From Euwallacea fornicatus (Eukaryota > Arthropoda > Insecta > Coleoptera > Curculionidae): a stretch of DNA of 64,000 nt. Positions 1 to 11,092 of this stretch are shown in pieces. Numbering within the stretch: the stretch's first letter is position 1; each line of letters begins with the position of its first letter. The stretch lies in NCBI RefSeq assembly GCF_040115645.1, contig NC_089563.1, forward strand, positions 744,001 through 808,000, written 5' to 3'. A model generated the notes under the pieces. That model was not told the origin of the DNA, ran no database searches, and saw nothing but the letters and a program-made list of their open reading frames with translations. A program made the translations under genes and the position numbers.

Positions 1-270
1 AAGACCCGTTCTTATGGGCAAAACTACGATTTACCAAAAATCTCAGAATATTTTTGAGACCCCAAAAACGACCTGTTTGTTAAGATATTTCAGTTTTCCA
101 ATATTTTCATACTGAACTATAAATATATTTTTTCATTGCTGGTAAGCAAAAACTAATACCAAACATATACCAAAGTGTCGTTTCCTAATTGTTTATTGTT
201 ATTATTATTATACGCAAAAGAAAATTGTAAGTGTAAGTGTCCGAATATTATAGGGAGCTACTGTAGGTCT
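1..270. other. No gene seen at window start
   Basis: AT-rich sequence with no recognisable coding, RNA or repeat feature. Any 5' part of the adjacent mariner relic that lies here is too decayed to align by eye. Confidence 0.5.
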
Positions 271-809
271 ATGTATCCATACGACCCGGAACCAACTGCC
301 CAACGGGGCAAATATCGTGTGAAAGATGGGCCAAGACCGAAAATACCGCGCCAAAGTTCCTCAAAAGTCAAGGTCATGTTGAAAGTTTTCTTCGACTAAC
401 TCGGTGTTGGGCATCATGAATTTCTTCCGCCGGCCCAAACTGTTAATAAAGAACATTATTCGAGTGTTATGCGTCGTTTGCGTGAAGCTATTCGCCTCGA
501 GAGGCCGAAATTATCGTTCTTCGAGAACATTTGGCCAAAAACTCGACCCATATCGTTTCACAGCCATCGTATTCGCCTGATTTGGCACCGTTAGACTTCT
601 GGCTGTTCAACAAGCTCAAAAGACCGCTCCGGGGACACCGTTTCGACTCGATTGAGGAGATAAAGGCCGAATCGAAGAAAGTGTTGAAGGCCATCTCGGA
701 AAAAGACCTCTCTGATTGTTTCGAGGATCGTGAAAAGCGGTGGCGGCACAAGTACATTGCGACCGACGGGGAGTACTTTGAAGGCGATGAAATTTATTCG
801 AATGAATGA
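271..809 (+). pseudogene. mariner (DD34D) transposase relic, C-terminal half
   Basis: This is the decayed C-terminal half of a mariner-type transposase, the DDE enzyme that cuts and pastes its own element at TA sites. The order of family hallmarks is clear: a YDPE block near 277, a VFFD block ending at an in-frame TAA (397-399), then HHEFLP, QTVNKEHY and MRRLREAI. The frame then shifts near 510-530 and resumes with the SPDLAPLDFWLF block and a normal C-terminus ending in TGA. The piece that should carry the second catalytic Asp (an HDNAPAH-like motif) is missing, apparently through a small deletion. Nothing N-terminal of the YDPE block is recognisable and I could not define terminal repeats. 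It cannot encode an active enzyme. Confidence 0.85.
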
Positions 810-2339
810 AGATTTTTCATTTAACAAATAAATTCACCATTATTTCTTGATCAGAGTAGGGTGTCGACGATAAATAAGAATTGCAGAAAATTTTAAGCAT
901 TCAGGGGCATTTTGCAAATTTTATCTTCGTCCCTTGAGAATTTTAGTTCGATCAGAAAGCAGCTTGGCGCCATCTTAATTGCATTAGGTACGCCATGCAT
1001 TTTTACGCTCCTAATCTAGTTCCATCAATACTAAGGTTCTATCAACTACATCTACGTTATTAGAGAAATATGTGCATCTTTAAGAGTCCTTTGCCTGTCA
1101 CATTAACATCAAATTTGACACCTATCCCAAGGCGTAACATCAGCTTTAATGTCGAAACATCAATTTCCTGCCAATGCGAAAGGCGATATCGCTTCTGATA
1201 TCATTCTGGGTGTTTTTTTGCTCAAAGCCTCAGTTGCTCTATTTTTAATCTCCGGCAACTTCAAATTTATTATTTTTCAGCAAAACGAGGTGTCAAACTA
1301 AGCAACGCCTGAAATAATTCCAACTAAAATAATAGAGAAACGAGCCGAGTGTTGGCTGACATTCCTGTAGGACACCTGTTTATTTTGGAGTCATTTCAGA
1401 AAGGTCAGTGATCAGATTCAAACATTCCGACGTAAACTCGTGAATGCAGGCATACGTTGACCTCCCCGGTTTAATTTATCACTTTCAATGTCCTTTTGGT
1501 GAATCATTTGATGGCGATAAGAATTAATTTGCAGCTGCTTGACCAGATTTAGGCGAACACGGATCAACCATCATCTCTTGGGGCCCAAAAACACTTGTAA
1601 TAGCAATTTGTGATGTTTACGAGTCTTTCAGCATTCATGAATAATAATGGATCCAATTATAATGGAAATGATTCTATTAATGGAGCGACACCGATAATAA
1701 AATTCAAGTGAATAATAATGCTCAAAGGTTTATTGTTGCCTTTTTTGTCGATTGCCAATGCGATAAGAGCACTGTATGAATACTATTGTTATTGTAATAA
1801 ACACGTTTCATTAAAACACAAAAGGAACGGTTTTCGTCGACCTATGTATTACGAATGTCGGCTATATTTACGATTTTCTTTAGATAATTTTCAAAGAATG
1901 ACACTTGAGTGAATCATGATAAGTAGTTGCGTCCTATTGGTATGTATCATAGCCAGAGTAAAATTCGTCGTGGATTTTCATCTCCATGATAAGTCGAAGC
2001 GATTATCAGCAGTGGATCGTCTGTCAAGCTTTAAATACTTTGAGATAAGCCTCATATTTTCAAAATGAAAAACCGTTTGTCCATTGTATTGTCGAAGCAA
2101 AATGAGGATAACACCCAGATAAAACCAAACATTACTTTGAGAAATAAAAATGTGAGGTCTCGGACGATTTTGGATTCGTGCTGTCCCATGATGTTGAACT
2201 CTGGACAAGCCCTTAAGCACCATGAGCTCTTACCACCCAATTTGACACTGTGAGTAATCTCAGTGTTATATTTCACCAGATTGCTTTAGTTTCCAATTAG
2301 GATTTGAGGCCATCTCGCTAAGTTGCCCCGAAATTCCGT
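810..2339. other. Intergenic, no gene seen
   Basis: About 1.5 kb without coding hallmarks. Short open frames here lack recognisable domains, splice context or biased codon use. I see nothing to annotate. Confidence 0.5.
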
Positions 2340-3000
2340 AAACTCGGAGGAATTACTGATTTTTATTGAAACTAATGAAACCTCTAAATATTATTATTAT
2401 CCTAGTTTTGCACGCCCCTGTCTTCTTTGACGGATGCGAGATTTTTTTCAGTTTATAGAAAACTCCTGCTGTAACATATTTCCGAAAGTTGTTAACCTAT
2501 CTGCATAGGTTTTCAAGTAGCAAATTTGTAAAATTCCAAAACACTCTGAAAATGCACGTTTGTCTTAGTATTCGGGGCTCGCGCGCCCCTGCCTTGTACG
2601 ACGGAAAGAGTTGATTTTGTCCGGAATGCGGAAAGAAATGACAATATCGTTATGTTATTTGAATACCATTGGCGCATCACGCCGTTATTTCAACTAATAG
2701 ATTTGGAGAATTAATAGGTCTCTAAATATTTGCGTCGCTGCTCCAGTCTTGCACGGCACTGCGCTCCATAGCAAAAGACTGATTCACTGTGTGGATAACT
2801 CTTAATACAAAAAAATACCAAAAGTCATTGGCGTCTTTTTTGTTATGACAAAATTTCATAATTCGATAACTGTTCGGAAATATTCATTGCATTACTACCA
2901 GGAAGTCACGCACGTCCACGTCAAAAACTGTTTTTTTTTCAATAAATGTGAAAGTCACCAGAAAGTCATTCGTATCTAACACGACTTTCGCAGAACCTCG
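2340..3000. repeat. Degenerate tandem array, about 170-bp unit
   Basis: A GC-rich block (CACGCCCCTGTCTT, CGCGCCCCTGCCTT, GCACGGCACTGCGCT, CACGCACGTCCACGT) recurs near 2411, 2581, 2752 and 2907, so the spacing is roughly 155-171 bp in an otherwise AT-rich stretch. A CTCTAAATATT string is also shared about 340 bp apart. I read this as a decayed satellite-like array of about four units. Divergence is high and the call is by eye. Confidence 0.3.
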
Positions 3001-4180
3001 TCCACCTCTCTCCCCACAGCTTTACAACTACAATTAGTATTACTACAACCACTACTAGCATTGCTACTACTACTACTATTTGCTTATGATGCAAGTCCCT
3101 AAATGCCTCCTTTAATAACAAAAAGTATTATCTCCAGGAAATTCAAATCAGAGGCGTACTGGACAGCTCTCTTACTGATTGTTTTGCATGATAGCTGTTG
3201 AAACATGAACATAGTATCCGCGCATTAAGCTACATCATGTATTTAATAGGTGTACAAAAAGAAACTGAGCAATGAAGTTTTATGCAATAAAAAAAACATA
3301 TTTAGACACGTTCAATTCGCCTGCAATTGTAAGCAGGTGTTTTTTATCTATGATTTTTTATATGATAAAAGTATCAGTTGCTTAGGAACTGTAGTTCAGT
3401 GAAAAAAAGGAAAATGGAGACATGGATATTTCCAAGCAATATTTAAGAATATCAATGTTGTTCTGTTTTAAACTAAAAAAAAAAAAAATGCTGCTGAAAC
3501 AACAGAAATGGTTAATTCGGCTTGGGGAGATAATGCTGTTGGTGCTTCAATTGTTAGGAGATGGTTTAAGAAGTTTCGTGAGGAAAATTTTTGTCTTGAG
3601 GACGATCCACGTGCGGGTGTCGAAAAAAGTTTCAAGACGAAGAACTGCAAACTTTACTGGATGAAAATCAATGCCAAACTGAAAAACAGCTTGCAGAGCA
3701 GTTAGGAGTAACTCAACAAGCAGTTTCAGTTCGATTGCATGGAATGGGAAAAATTCAAAAAGCAGGAAAATGGGTTCCTCATGAGCTAACCGAAGACAAT
3801 AAAAATCGAAGAGTTGACATCTGCATGAACTTGCTTTCTCGGTATAAAAGAAAGAATTTTCTGCATAATATCATTACGGGAGATGAAAAGTGGATTTTGT
3901 ATGACAATCCTAAGCGCAGAAAAACATGGGTTGGACCAGGCTAGCCATCCACATCAGTTGCAAAACCAAACGTTCATGCCAAGAAAATCTTACCGTGTGT
4001 CTGGTGGGATTGTAAAGGAGTCATTTACTATGAGCTTCTGGAACCCGGTCAAACTGTTACAGCTGACCGTTATCAGGCCCAAATGATCAAATTAAGCGAT
4101 GCTGTGGAGGAAAAAAGACCATTTACGGGCCAAGGAAGTCGGAAAGTGATGTTGCTGCATGATAATGCTCGTCCGCATAC

Positions 4181-4194
4181 AGCTAAACCGACCC
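4181..4194 (+). repeat. Target-site duplication, left copy (14 bp)
   Basis: AGCTAAACCGACCC occurs here and again at 4929-4942, directly flanking the LINE insert. The first A could belong to the poly(A) tail, so the duplication is 13 or 14 bp. Confidence 0.9.
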
Positions 4195-4928
4195 TGTGAC
4201 TAGAGTGACAGTGACGGGACCAAATAAAAAGAGGGTACTGATTAATATTAGGAGAATGGAGATTACAACGACGAGTGAAGAAGTGAAGGGCTATTATGGA
4301 TAGGGTGGAAGGTCTCGGTGAGGAACATTTTACGCTGGGAAACATGAGAGGGAATATGGGAGACACGCAGGCGGTAACGCTAACCATCGGTGAAAGATGG
4401 GCGGAGAAACTGATGGTGGAGCAATATATCAGGGTGGAATTTGTCCAATGCAGGATGGAAAGAAGGATGGATGTGGTGCGGTGCTACAGATGTTGGGGGT
4501 TGGAACATCTGGCTAAGGACTGTACGGGTCGTGACAGAAGGGGGTGTTGTTTTGTGTGTGGAGAGGAGGGACATAGGAGCGATGAGTGCAAGGGAGAGGA
4601 ATGGTGTGCAATTTGCGACACTAAAGGACACAGAACGGGAACAGGAAGGTGCGGAGCCTTTCGGAAGGCCCTACGCAGAGCCAGGATGGTAGAGGTGAAG
4701 GGAGGTGCGGCCGCGCCACCTCCGGTGCAAACCGGAGAAGCCTAGCCTATAAATACCACCCCCTCCCTGAAGTAATGCCTAACGGCGGTTCCGGGGGGGA
4801 TTCAGGGTGAAGAGAGAAGGGTTTTAGTGGGTAGGCGTCCCAATCTGGGGCGAATCCCACATAACCCGGTCGCTATAACATCAGACCGGGTACCTTTGGA
4901 AGGTTTCCCTCCTCTATAAAAAAAAAAA
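4195..4928 (+). mobile_element. Non-LTR retrotransposon fragment with ORF1 end, 3' UTR and poly(A)
   Basis: A 734-bp insertion is bounded by a 13-14-bp target duplication and ends in 12 A residues (4918-4929), the hallmarks of target-primed reverse transcription. It holds the C-terminal part of a gag-like ORF1 with three CCHC knuckles, followed directly by a GC-rich 3' UTR containing GTGGGTAGG and GAATCCCACATAACCCGG. No ORF2 (endonuclease or reverse transcriptase) lies between the ORF1 stop and the tail, so the source was an ORF1-only or internally deleted element. The knuckle pattern and tail resemble R1-clade elements (inference). Base composition is clearly more GC-rich than the mariner host. 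Confidence 0.85.
4211..4745 (+). pseudogene. LINE ORF1 (gag-like) C-terminus with three CCHC zinc knuckles
   Basis: This is the nucleic-acid-binding C-terminal part of a LINE ORF1 protein, which coats the RNA intermediate. One frame (GPNKKRVLINIRR) runs to about 4285. After a one-base frameshift the second frame runs from 4296 to a TAG at 4743-4745. Zinc knuckles are visible as CYRCWGLEHLAKDC, CFVCGEEGHRSDEC and a variant with longer last spacing, CAICDTKGHRTGTGRC. They are followed by a basic RKALRRARM stretch. The 5' part of ORF1 is missing. Confidence 0.8.
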
Positions 4929-4942
4929 AGCTAAACCGACCC
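4929..4942 (+). repeat. Target-site duplication, right copy (14 bp)
   Basis: Second copy of AGCTAAACCGACCC. The mariner frame resumes directly after it (PTQELIF), which confirms the insertion point. Confidence 0.9.
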
Positions 4943-5279
4943 AGGAACTCATCTTCTCATTTGGCTGGGAAATACTCCAGCATGCGGCGTATTCTCCAGA
5001 CTTGGCTCCTTCCGACTTCCACTTGTTCAGATTCGTGCAGTCTCATTTAGCTGACCAACGATTCTTTGACGTTGAAGATATTGGAAAATGGCTCGATAAC
5101 TATTTTTCGTCGAAACCACTAAGCTTCTATCACGAGGGCATCCATCATCTACCCAGTAAATGGCAAAAGACCATGGACAGTTATGGAAATTATTTTGATT
5201 ACTAATATTTTCAATAACTATGTTTTTAATGAAGCTTAATTTCACCAAAAAATGCTCAGTTTCTTTTTGTACACCCATT

Positions 5280-8200
5280 AAGTCGTGAAAATTAAAACAT
5301 GGAGACTACTCATGATATTCCACGGACAGTGTCCGTTGAGTGTTTTATTTAGATGATTTTTAAAATGTTCATAATGTTTTCTGTGTTGAAATCAAGCCGT
5401 CAATATGTTCGCGGAATCTTTGCAAATAACGGACAGGAAGCAGCCATGTTCCATATCTCCATGATAGACCTTATTACAGAAAATTACCGTTAAGCCCGTC
5501 TAATTAGATCTGCCAATTTTCGATTTACTTAACATGAAGGAAATGATTTGATCAGCAGATTACTTAAATTGGGTTTTAATGGGACCTGTTAGGTTCACAG
5601 TTAACATTAATTTTATTATAAGTAACGAGTTAACACGTAAGATACTGCTTTTTTTTCCGATGTTGATTGTTGAGTCATGGGAAAGTCAATTATTACAGAG
5701 GAAATTTGTTTGTCCCAGATAATTTTCTAGAAACAATCTCGGCCAATATTGCAAATTTTACGAGCTCGTCTGTAACATAAAATGGAAATTTAGAAGTTGC
5801 CCTGAAATCTATTATTATATGCCTTTCAGATAACCACTGCACTGACAGATTTACGGATTTATTATGTTTTTAGCAAACACTGGCGGTTTTTTAGTGTTAT
5901 ATAGCAATTCCTTGAAATGAACTATAATAGGATAATAATTACGGATGTGTGGGTAGCTGTTTTGTCTGGAAGGAGCACCATGACTTCTGAAAATTTAATG
6001 TTTCCTTATTGTGACTTGGGAGTGGTGGTGCGGAAAGTTGACGTAGTAGTTTGCCAGGAAACACTCTTTTGTCGGTGCTATTTATAAATGTGTGTTTTTA
6101 GCTGAAATATTGTTAAATCCAGAGGTGCAATTTCGAGCTAAAATAACAAGCACCAATGAAGTAGATACTTTAATATGCTGATTTTTGAAACAAATCCGGG
6201 ATATGAGGCAATGAGTTTTTGTCTGGATGAAATATTGTTCATTTGCACCGCGGCTTATCCGTGTTTGAATTGTCATGACGGGCGATGAAAAATGCAATAC
6301 ATAAACGATTATTTGTTAGCTTAAAACAAGATTTCGTTGGGGTGGAAGCACCCCTCCTCGTTCGAAGAACTGAAAGTGCATTTTTGTCACACCCATCTAC
6401 AGGGGAATGGGAAAGAGTCAAATATTTACTTTGTAATCAGGCACTAGTTAAGCGAAGTGTAACGAAGAATCGTTCCCAGAGTAGCATTCCCTGTTTCATT
6501 ATTTGCGCATCTAAAAGAGACAAATTCCATGTGCTTGTTTACTCGAAAGTCGAGGCTACAATTAAATGTGTCCATTTTCTCTCTTTTTGCAGCTTTTCAC
6601 ACCATAACCATAATAAATAAAACCAGTCATAACCGTGACCTAATAAATCTTCCAAAACGATTTGATCCCCAGTGGTTCAGCTCGGATATTTGCAGGGGAG
6701 CAAATAAATCTATGACCCAAGTACATATTTCGAATGAATGAATAGGAAATCTCCCGTTGACATTCGAGAATAAAGGGATGGGGACTTTTACTTAGTCGTG
6801 ACTCACGATCGAGCCCTTAGGAGGATGGCAGTTCCCTTATAAGTAGTTTAAGGGCCCATTTCTCGGGAATTAGATTTCCCGTCAAGGGAGAGTAAAAAAG
6901 CGATTTTAATTGCAATCTTCGGAGGGTGAAAAGCGTAGGATTTTGTCACTGTGTACTCGTGAGTACATAGTTAAAACTTTTACGCTTACACGCATAGATT
7001 TTATTAAGCGTTTATAGGTAGTTAATTTGAACTTACCGAAACGTCCACCAGATGTTGAAACACATGGTATTTAACCAAAAGAAAGCTGCTAAAAACAGGA
7101 AGTGCATGGCCACGGCTGCAAAAAAACCACAATATTATTAGTTGGGATAAAAAAAGGGACGATGAGGGTTTACGGCAGTGTAAAACTTCAAGGGTGCAAC
7201 AACTTAATAAATAGGAAGGTTTTTAGGTCGGATTCCGCAGTGTTTCATAATCTTCAACAAGGGTTTTCAATATATCCATCGAACAGACCTGAAGTGGCGT
7301 GACTATATGGCAAAACATTCTTATTAAATAAAAAAAGTGGGATTTTGTCAGATTCGATCTCATGTAGCCTCCAACAATAAAGCGCAAAAGTGTATCCATA
7401 AAACCACTATGTCTGGTATAATTCTTCTTAATCTTAAATCTTGATTAAACCACTTTTTTACTGCAACAAAAGAAAATTCTTCGTCTTAACAATCCCGACA
7501 ATAAAAACTCGAGGACAATAATCTGGAAAGCCGCGTTTTAGCACCTCTTCTTATGCAGGTAGCGCAACTACCTGAAGACTGCAACTTCGCAACAAAAACC
7601 ATGAAGAATTTGTCAAACAACGAAAAAGACTAAATAAACCAATAAAATTTATATTCGCTCAGTGTATGGCTTGCCACTTATTCCTCTAGATTACTGAGAA
7701 CGTTTCCCAATAAATCTTCCAGACAAGCCAGCACCCAATCAGCAGAATTTATGCATTCTTCGACAAAGGTCACGTCATAACTTTATGGGTTTACGTAACG
7801 GCCTTGAGGGTTGTATATGGAGGCACTGAGGCGAATAGCCCATTGTCTTACGAAGAATGCGTTATTGTTGTTGATCTAGAAGTCAAATTCAATTATGCTT
7901 TATCGATTGAGTCATCTTAATTACTAATGCAGAAAAAGGTTGTCAAAGCCATTAATTGCGTTGGTTCGTAAGACATCGCATTAGACTCAACGACCGTTAG
8001 CTGAAGAGTCAAACGTTTAATTAATCATTTTCATTAATGCCACCATTATCTAGTTTGAAAATCAATTTTGAATCGGACAAATAAAAGAGTGAATATTAAT
8101 TGAATTACAGGATCAATAAAGATGGTCACTTAAGAATTTTTGAACGCTGAAGAGAATAATTATTACAAAACTGCTGCGTCACTTTAAACGGTTGTAGAAC

Positions 8201-8735
8201 AGTCGTAGGACTAGAGAGTGATTTAATGGCATTTAAGGCCGTGTAATTCTCGTTTAGAGTGTATCCAATAATATGGACTGACTATGAACGATTCCGGTGA
8301 AGAAATGTCGGAAGTTTTTTCGATATCTAATTTGTAAGAAGTCAACTTTGAATATTTATTTCTCAGGGATATTGGGTAATGCAGGAATTGCAGGAATAAG
8401 AATGTCTACCTGCCAACCATTAGCAATGCATTTATTCACATAATATCTCAGTTTATACTATACGAGAACTAAGGCATTCGAGAGTTAATTAATTTTTTTT
8501 GGGGGAAATATGTCATATAAACGTATATAAGACCCTCGATTTTTAGATATGCAGCGTATTAATTTGAAATCGATATTTTTCGATATTTCGACTCTTATAG
8601 AAAATTCTACACAGGGTGGTCATTTAGTGCGGTCTCGGAAGATTACGGCTAAACAATTTAATATTTTGAATTTCTTTCTTTTGCGTTATATAGAACTCGA
8701 TTATGGGTACATTCTAAAATTGTTTTCGTTTTATA
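5280..8735. other. 3.5-kb gene-free stretch
   Basis: No transposase motif, splice-framed exon or RNA gene was recognised. Open frames such as 6285-6620 and 6082-6297 overlap on opposite strands and have no domain features. Confidence 0.45.
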
Positions 8736-8738
8736 CAG

Positions 8739-9254
8739 GGTGTTCTAAATAAGTGAAAAATATCAAAGTTATGTTTTTTTAAATAGGACACCCCATATAT
8801 TAATATCGTTTTAGATTCCTTAAGAAAAATAAATGTAAGTTTCATTAAGGTTTACTTGTCCTAAATGTTAAGGATTTCGAAATAATTAAGTTTTTTTAAA
8901 AAAATCATACAATTTTAAAAAATTTGTTTTGAAGGAAGTTTAAACTGGAGTAAATCGAAATTCATACCAAACCTTAGATATGAGACGTATTTTATGCCAG
9001 AATTATTAAAATTGAAATATCTCATACAGTGCGTCCAAAAAATAACATGCAAATTGCATTCTTTTTGAAAGGAAATAACTCGCTTAATTTAAATAGAACA
9101 CCCCATATTTTATTACTCGAAATAAGAGATAAACATATGACTAATCAAAAATCGTTACACCTTCCTATACCTAAATGTGCAGGTTTTCTTCGAAAAATAA
9201 GATTTAATAGAAGGTAGCAATTTTTTTTTATTAGTCATATGTTTATCTCTTATT
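8739..9254. repeat. CAGGGTGTT-ended repeat debris with a 25-bp perfect hairpin
   Basis: CAGGGTGTTCTAAATAAG starts at 8739 after a TA. It is followed by the AAATAGGACACCCCATAT block common in this window and a second similar block near 9100. A perfect 25-bp inverted repeat pairs 9121-9145 with 9230-9254 around an 84-bp loop. This is probably MITE debris at the left side of the DD41D relic. Full boundaries were not resolved. Confidence 0.5.
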
Positions 9255-9915
9255 TTCTGTCCTTTCAAATCTTGACTCTCGGTTTTAAAAACAACAAATT
9301 TAAGATGCCCTTAGAGACAATAAATCCAGATCTGTTGAATCGGGCGATCGCGGTGTGCACTCATTTAATCCTCTTCCTCCCATCCGTTTGCCAGGAAACT
9401 TATGGTGTAACCACTGTGTAATAGGAAAAAAATAGTGTGGTGAAGTTCCTTCTTTTTGAAAATTAAAATCTTCTTGTCAAATGCTTTTACTAGCCTTTCA
9501 CTTGTGAAATAAAATATAAAATAATAAATAATAATTTAACAAAAAATTTAGGAATTTCATCGTCCTTTTTTGTTCGAACAGTTTTATTCCTACTGCCTTT
9601 TTCTAAAAGTAAAATATTATTTTAAAGTGCATTTACAAATACAAATAAACAAATAAAAACCAAAATAATAATCTGTTGTTCCTAAAACCCACTAAAACCT
9701 CAAGATTTGGAAGGATTGAATAGCAGAAATACGGCTGCGTGTAGGGAAATTCAAGTAGAAGCTTTTGTGAATGTTAGAATGGAGCTTAAAAACAGGCTGT
9801 GTTACTGTTTAGAACACAATAGGCAGCATTTTTAATACTTAAAATATGTATACGTGTATACATTTAATCTTTTTTTTATCATGAATAACCTATACGAATG
9901 CTGAGATGATGAGAC

Positions 9916-10936
9916 ATGTATTTCATGTATGAACTTGTCGATAGAAATTCGTTACGGGCCAGGCAATTTTACATCGATCGAATGCCGAATCATAATGTTC
10001 CCAATCGAAAAATGTTCGAAATAAATCATCTACGTCTTCGTAAAATACGAACCTTAAAAGAAAGTGGAGGTACAGAAAGACCAGTGACAGTGAGAACGAC
10101 AGAATTGGAAGAAAATGTGCTAAACGTAATAGAGGAAAATCCAGGCACTTCTACTAGAAAAATTGGATGGGCTTCGAATGTTAGTAATAAGACTGTGTGG
10201 AAAGTTTTGAGGGAAAATTTGTTGTACCCGTATCACATACAACGGGTTCAGGCTCTTCTCCCTACAGATGTTCCCCTGACGACTGCATTTTGTCAATGAC
10301 TTTTACACACCTTGGTGCAAATTCCCCAAATACTGTCGTTAATTCTTTTTACCGATGAAACAAATTTCTCAAAAAATGCTATAAGACATTTTCATAACAA
10401 TCATGCATGGGCCGAAGAAAATCTCTATGAGGTACTAGAGGTTAACTTTCAACACCAATTTTCGTGAACCCTTTGGGTCGAAACTGTGAATGATTCGCTA
10501 ATTAGACCAATATTTCTACCAAAAAGACTTACAGACGCAGTTTATCGCAACTTTTTGAAACAATCGCTTCTTGAATTCCTTGCAGATGTACCATTAGCAA
10601 CCAGAAATGTGGGTTATGCACGATGGAAAACCAGTATATTTTAGTAGGATTGTTCGCGAATTTTTAATCGAAACATATGAAGATCCCTGGATTGATCATG
10701 GCGGACATCAATTATGGCCATCGAGATCCCCAGACTTGGATCCTCTGGACTATTTTCTATAAAATCGTTAGTTTACACATCAAGTGGGAAACCTTGAAGA
10801 TTCGAGAAATCGCATAATTGATGGTTACAATTCAATGAAAAACAGCTCTGGTATTTTTGAAAGAATTCGACTGGCAATGAGAAGATTAGCAGCATGCATA
10901 CAAGCTTTCGTCAGTCACTTTGAACAATTACTGTAG
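9916..10936 (+). pseudogene. DD41D-type mariner-superfamily transposase relic (DUF4817-like N-terminus)
   Basis: A nearly full-length but broken transposase. The N-terminal DNA-binding region is open to 10299, with RARQFYIDRMPN, VTVRTTELEENVLNVIEENP, GTSTRKI and LYPYHIQRVQALLP. After frameshifts the catalytic blocks appear: LFTDETNFS (first Asp), MHDGKPVYFS (second) and WPSRSPDLDPLDYF (third, the D of PLD). By my count 41 residues separate the second and third Asp, the rosa/Visitor-like DD41D spacing. The C-terminus (IFERIRLAMRRL..., HFEQLL then TAG) is intact. The same block order occurs in the open transposase at 25932-27014. Several stops and frameshifts make it inactive. Confidence 0.85.
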
Positions 10937-11092
10937 CTTTTAATAAATTTCAGAAAAAACATTTATCACTTTGTAATTAGGCAAAAAAGTATTTTTTTTT
11001 TCTAAAATCGCCAAAAGGCAACGAATTCTTAAAGTTAATCAGAGAATAGCCCCCTAAATTTTGCCTAACATTTAGGAAATACACTGTATATA

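Larger units (their letters stand above)
3410..5205 (+). pseudogene. mariner (DD34D) transposase, frameshifted and split
   Basis: The mariner transposase hallmarks occur in order. They are an N-terminal region with WFKKFREENF, an LGVTQQAVS/RLHGMGKIQK helix-turn-helix region, HELTEDNK, the first catalytic Asp in TGDEKWILYDN, and WWDCKGVIYYELL. The second Asp is in LLHDNARPHTA and the third in YSPDLAPSDFHLF, followed by a typical C-terminus ending at 5205. Leaving out the insert, 34 residues separate the second and third Asp, the DD34D signature. All three catalytic residues survive, but the frame shifts several times, has a stop near 3942, and is split by a 734-bp LINE fragment just after HTAKPT. 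It is dead. Confidence 0.9.
3249..5275 (+). mobile_element. mariner element with inverted ends, interrupted by a LINE fragment
   Basis: The left end (GGTGTACAAAAAGAAACTGA) and the right end (its reverse complement near 5252-5275) form terminal inverted repeats of about 26 bp, flanked by TA-containing sequence. Between them lies a dead mariner transposase on the plus strand. A foreign segment at 4195-4928 splits its catalytic core. Without that insert the element is about 1.3 kb, the usual mariner size. The exact outer base is uncertain by a few positions because the flanking TA is ambiguous. Confidence 0.85.

Noticed and set aside
4073..4387. 104-residue minus-strand open frame
   Set aside because: It spans the junction of the mariner relic and the nested LINE in antisense, so it is a shadow.
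6082..6741. Cluster of overlapping open frames
   Set aside because: They conflict on both strands and show no conserved motif, signal peptide or codon bias.
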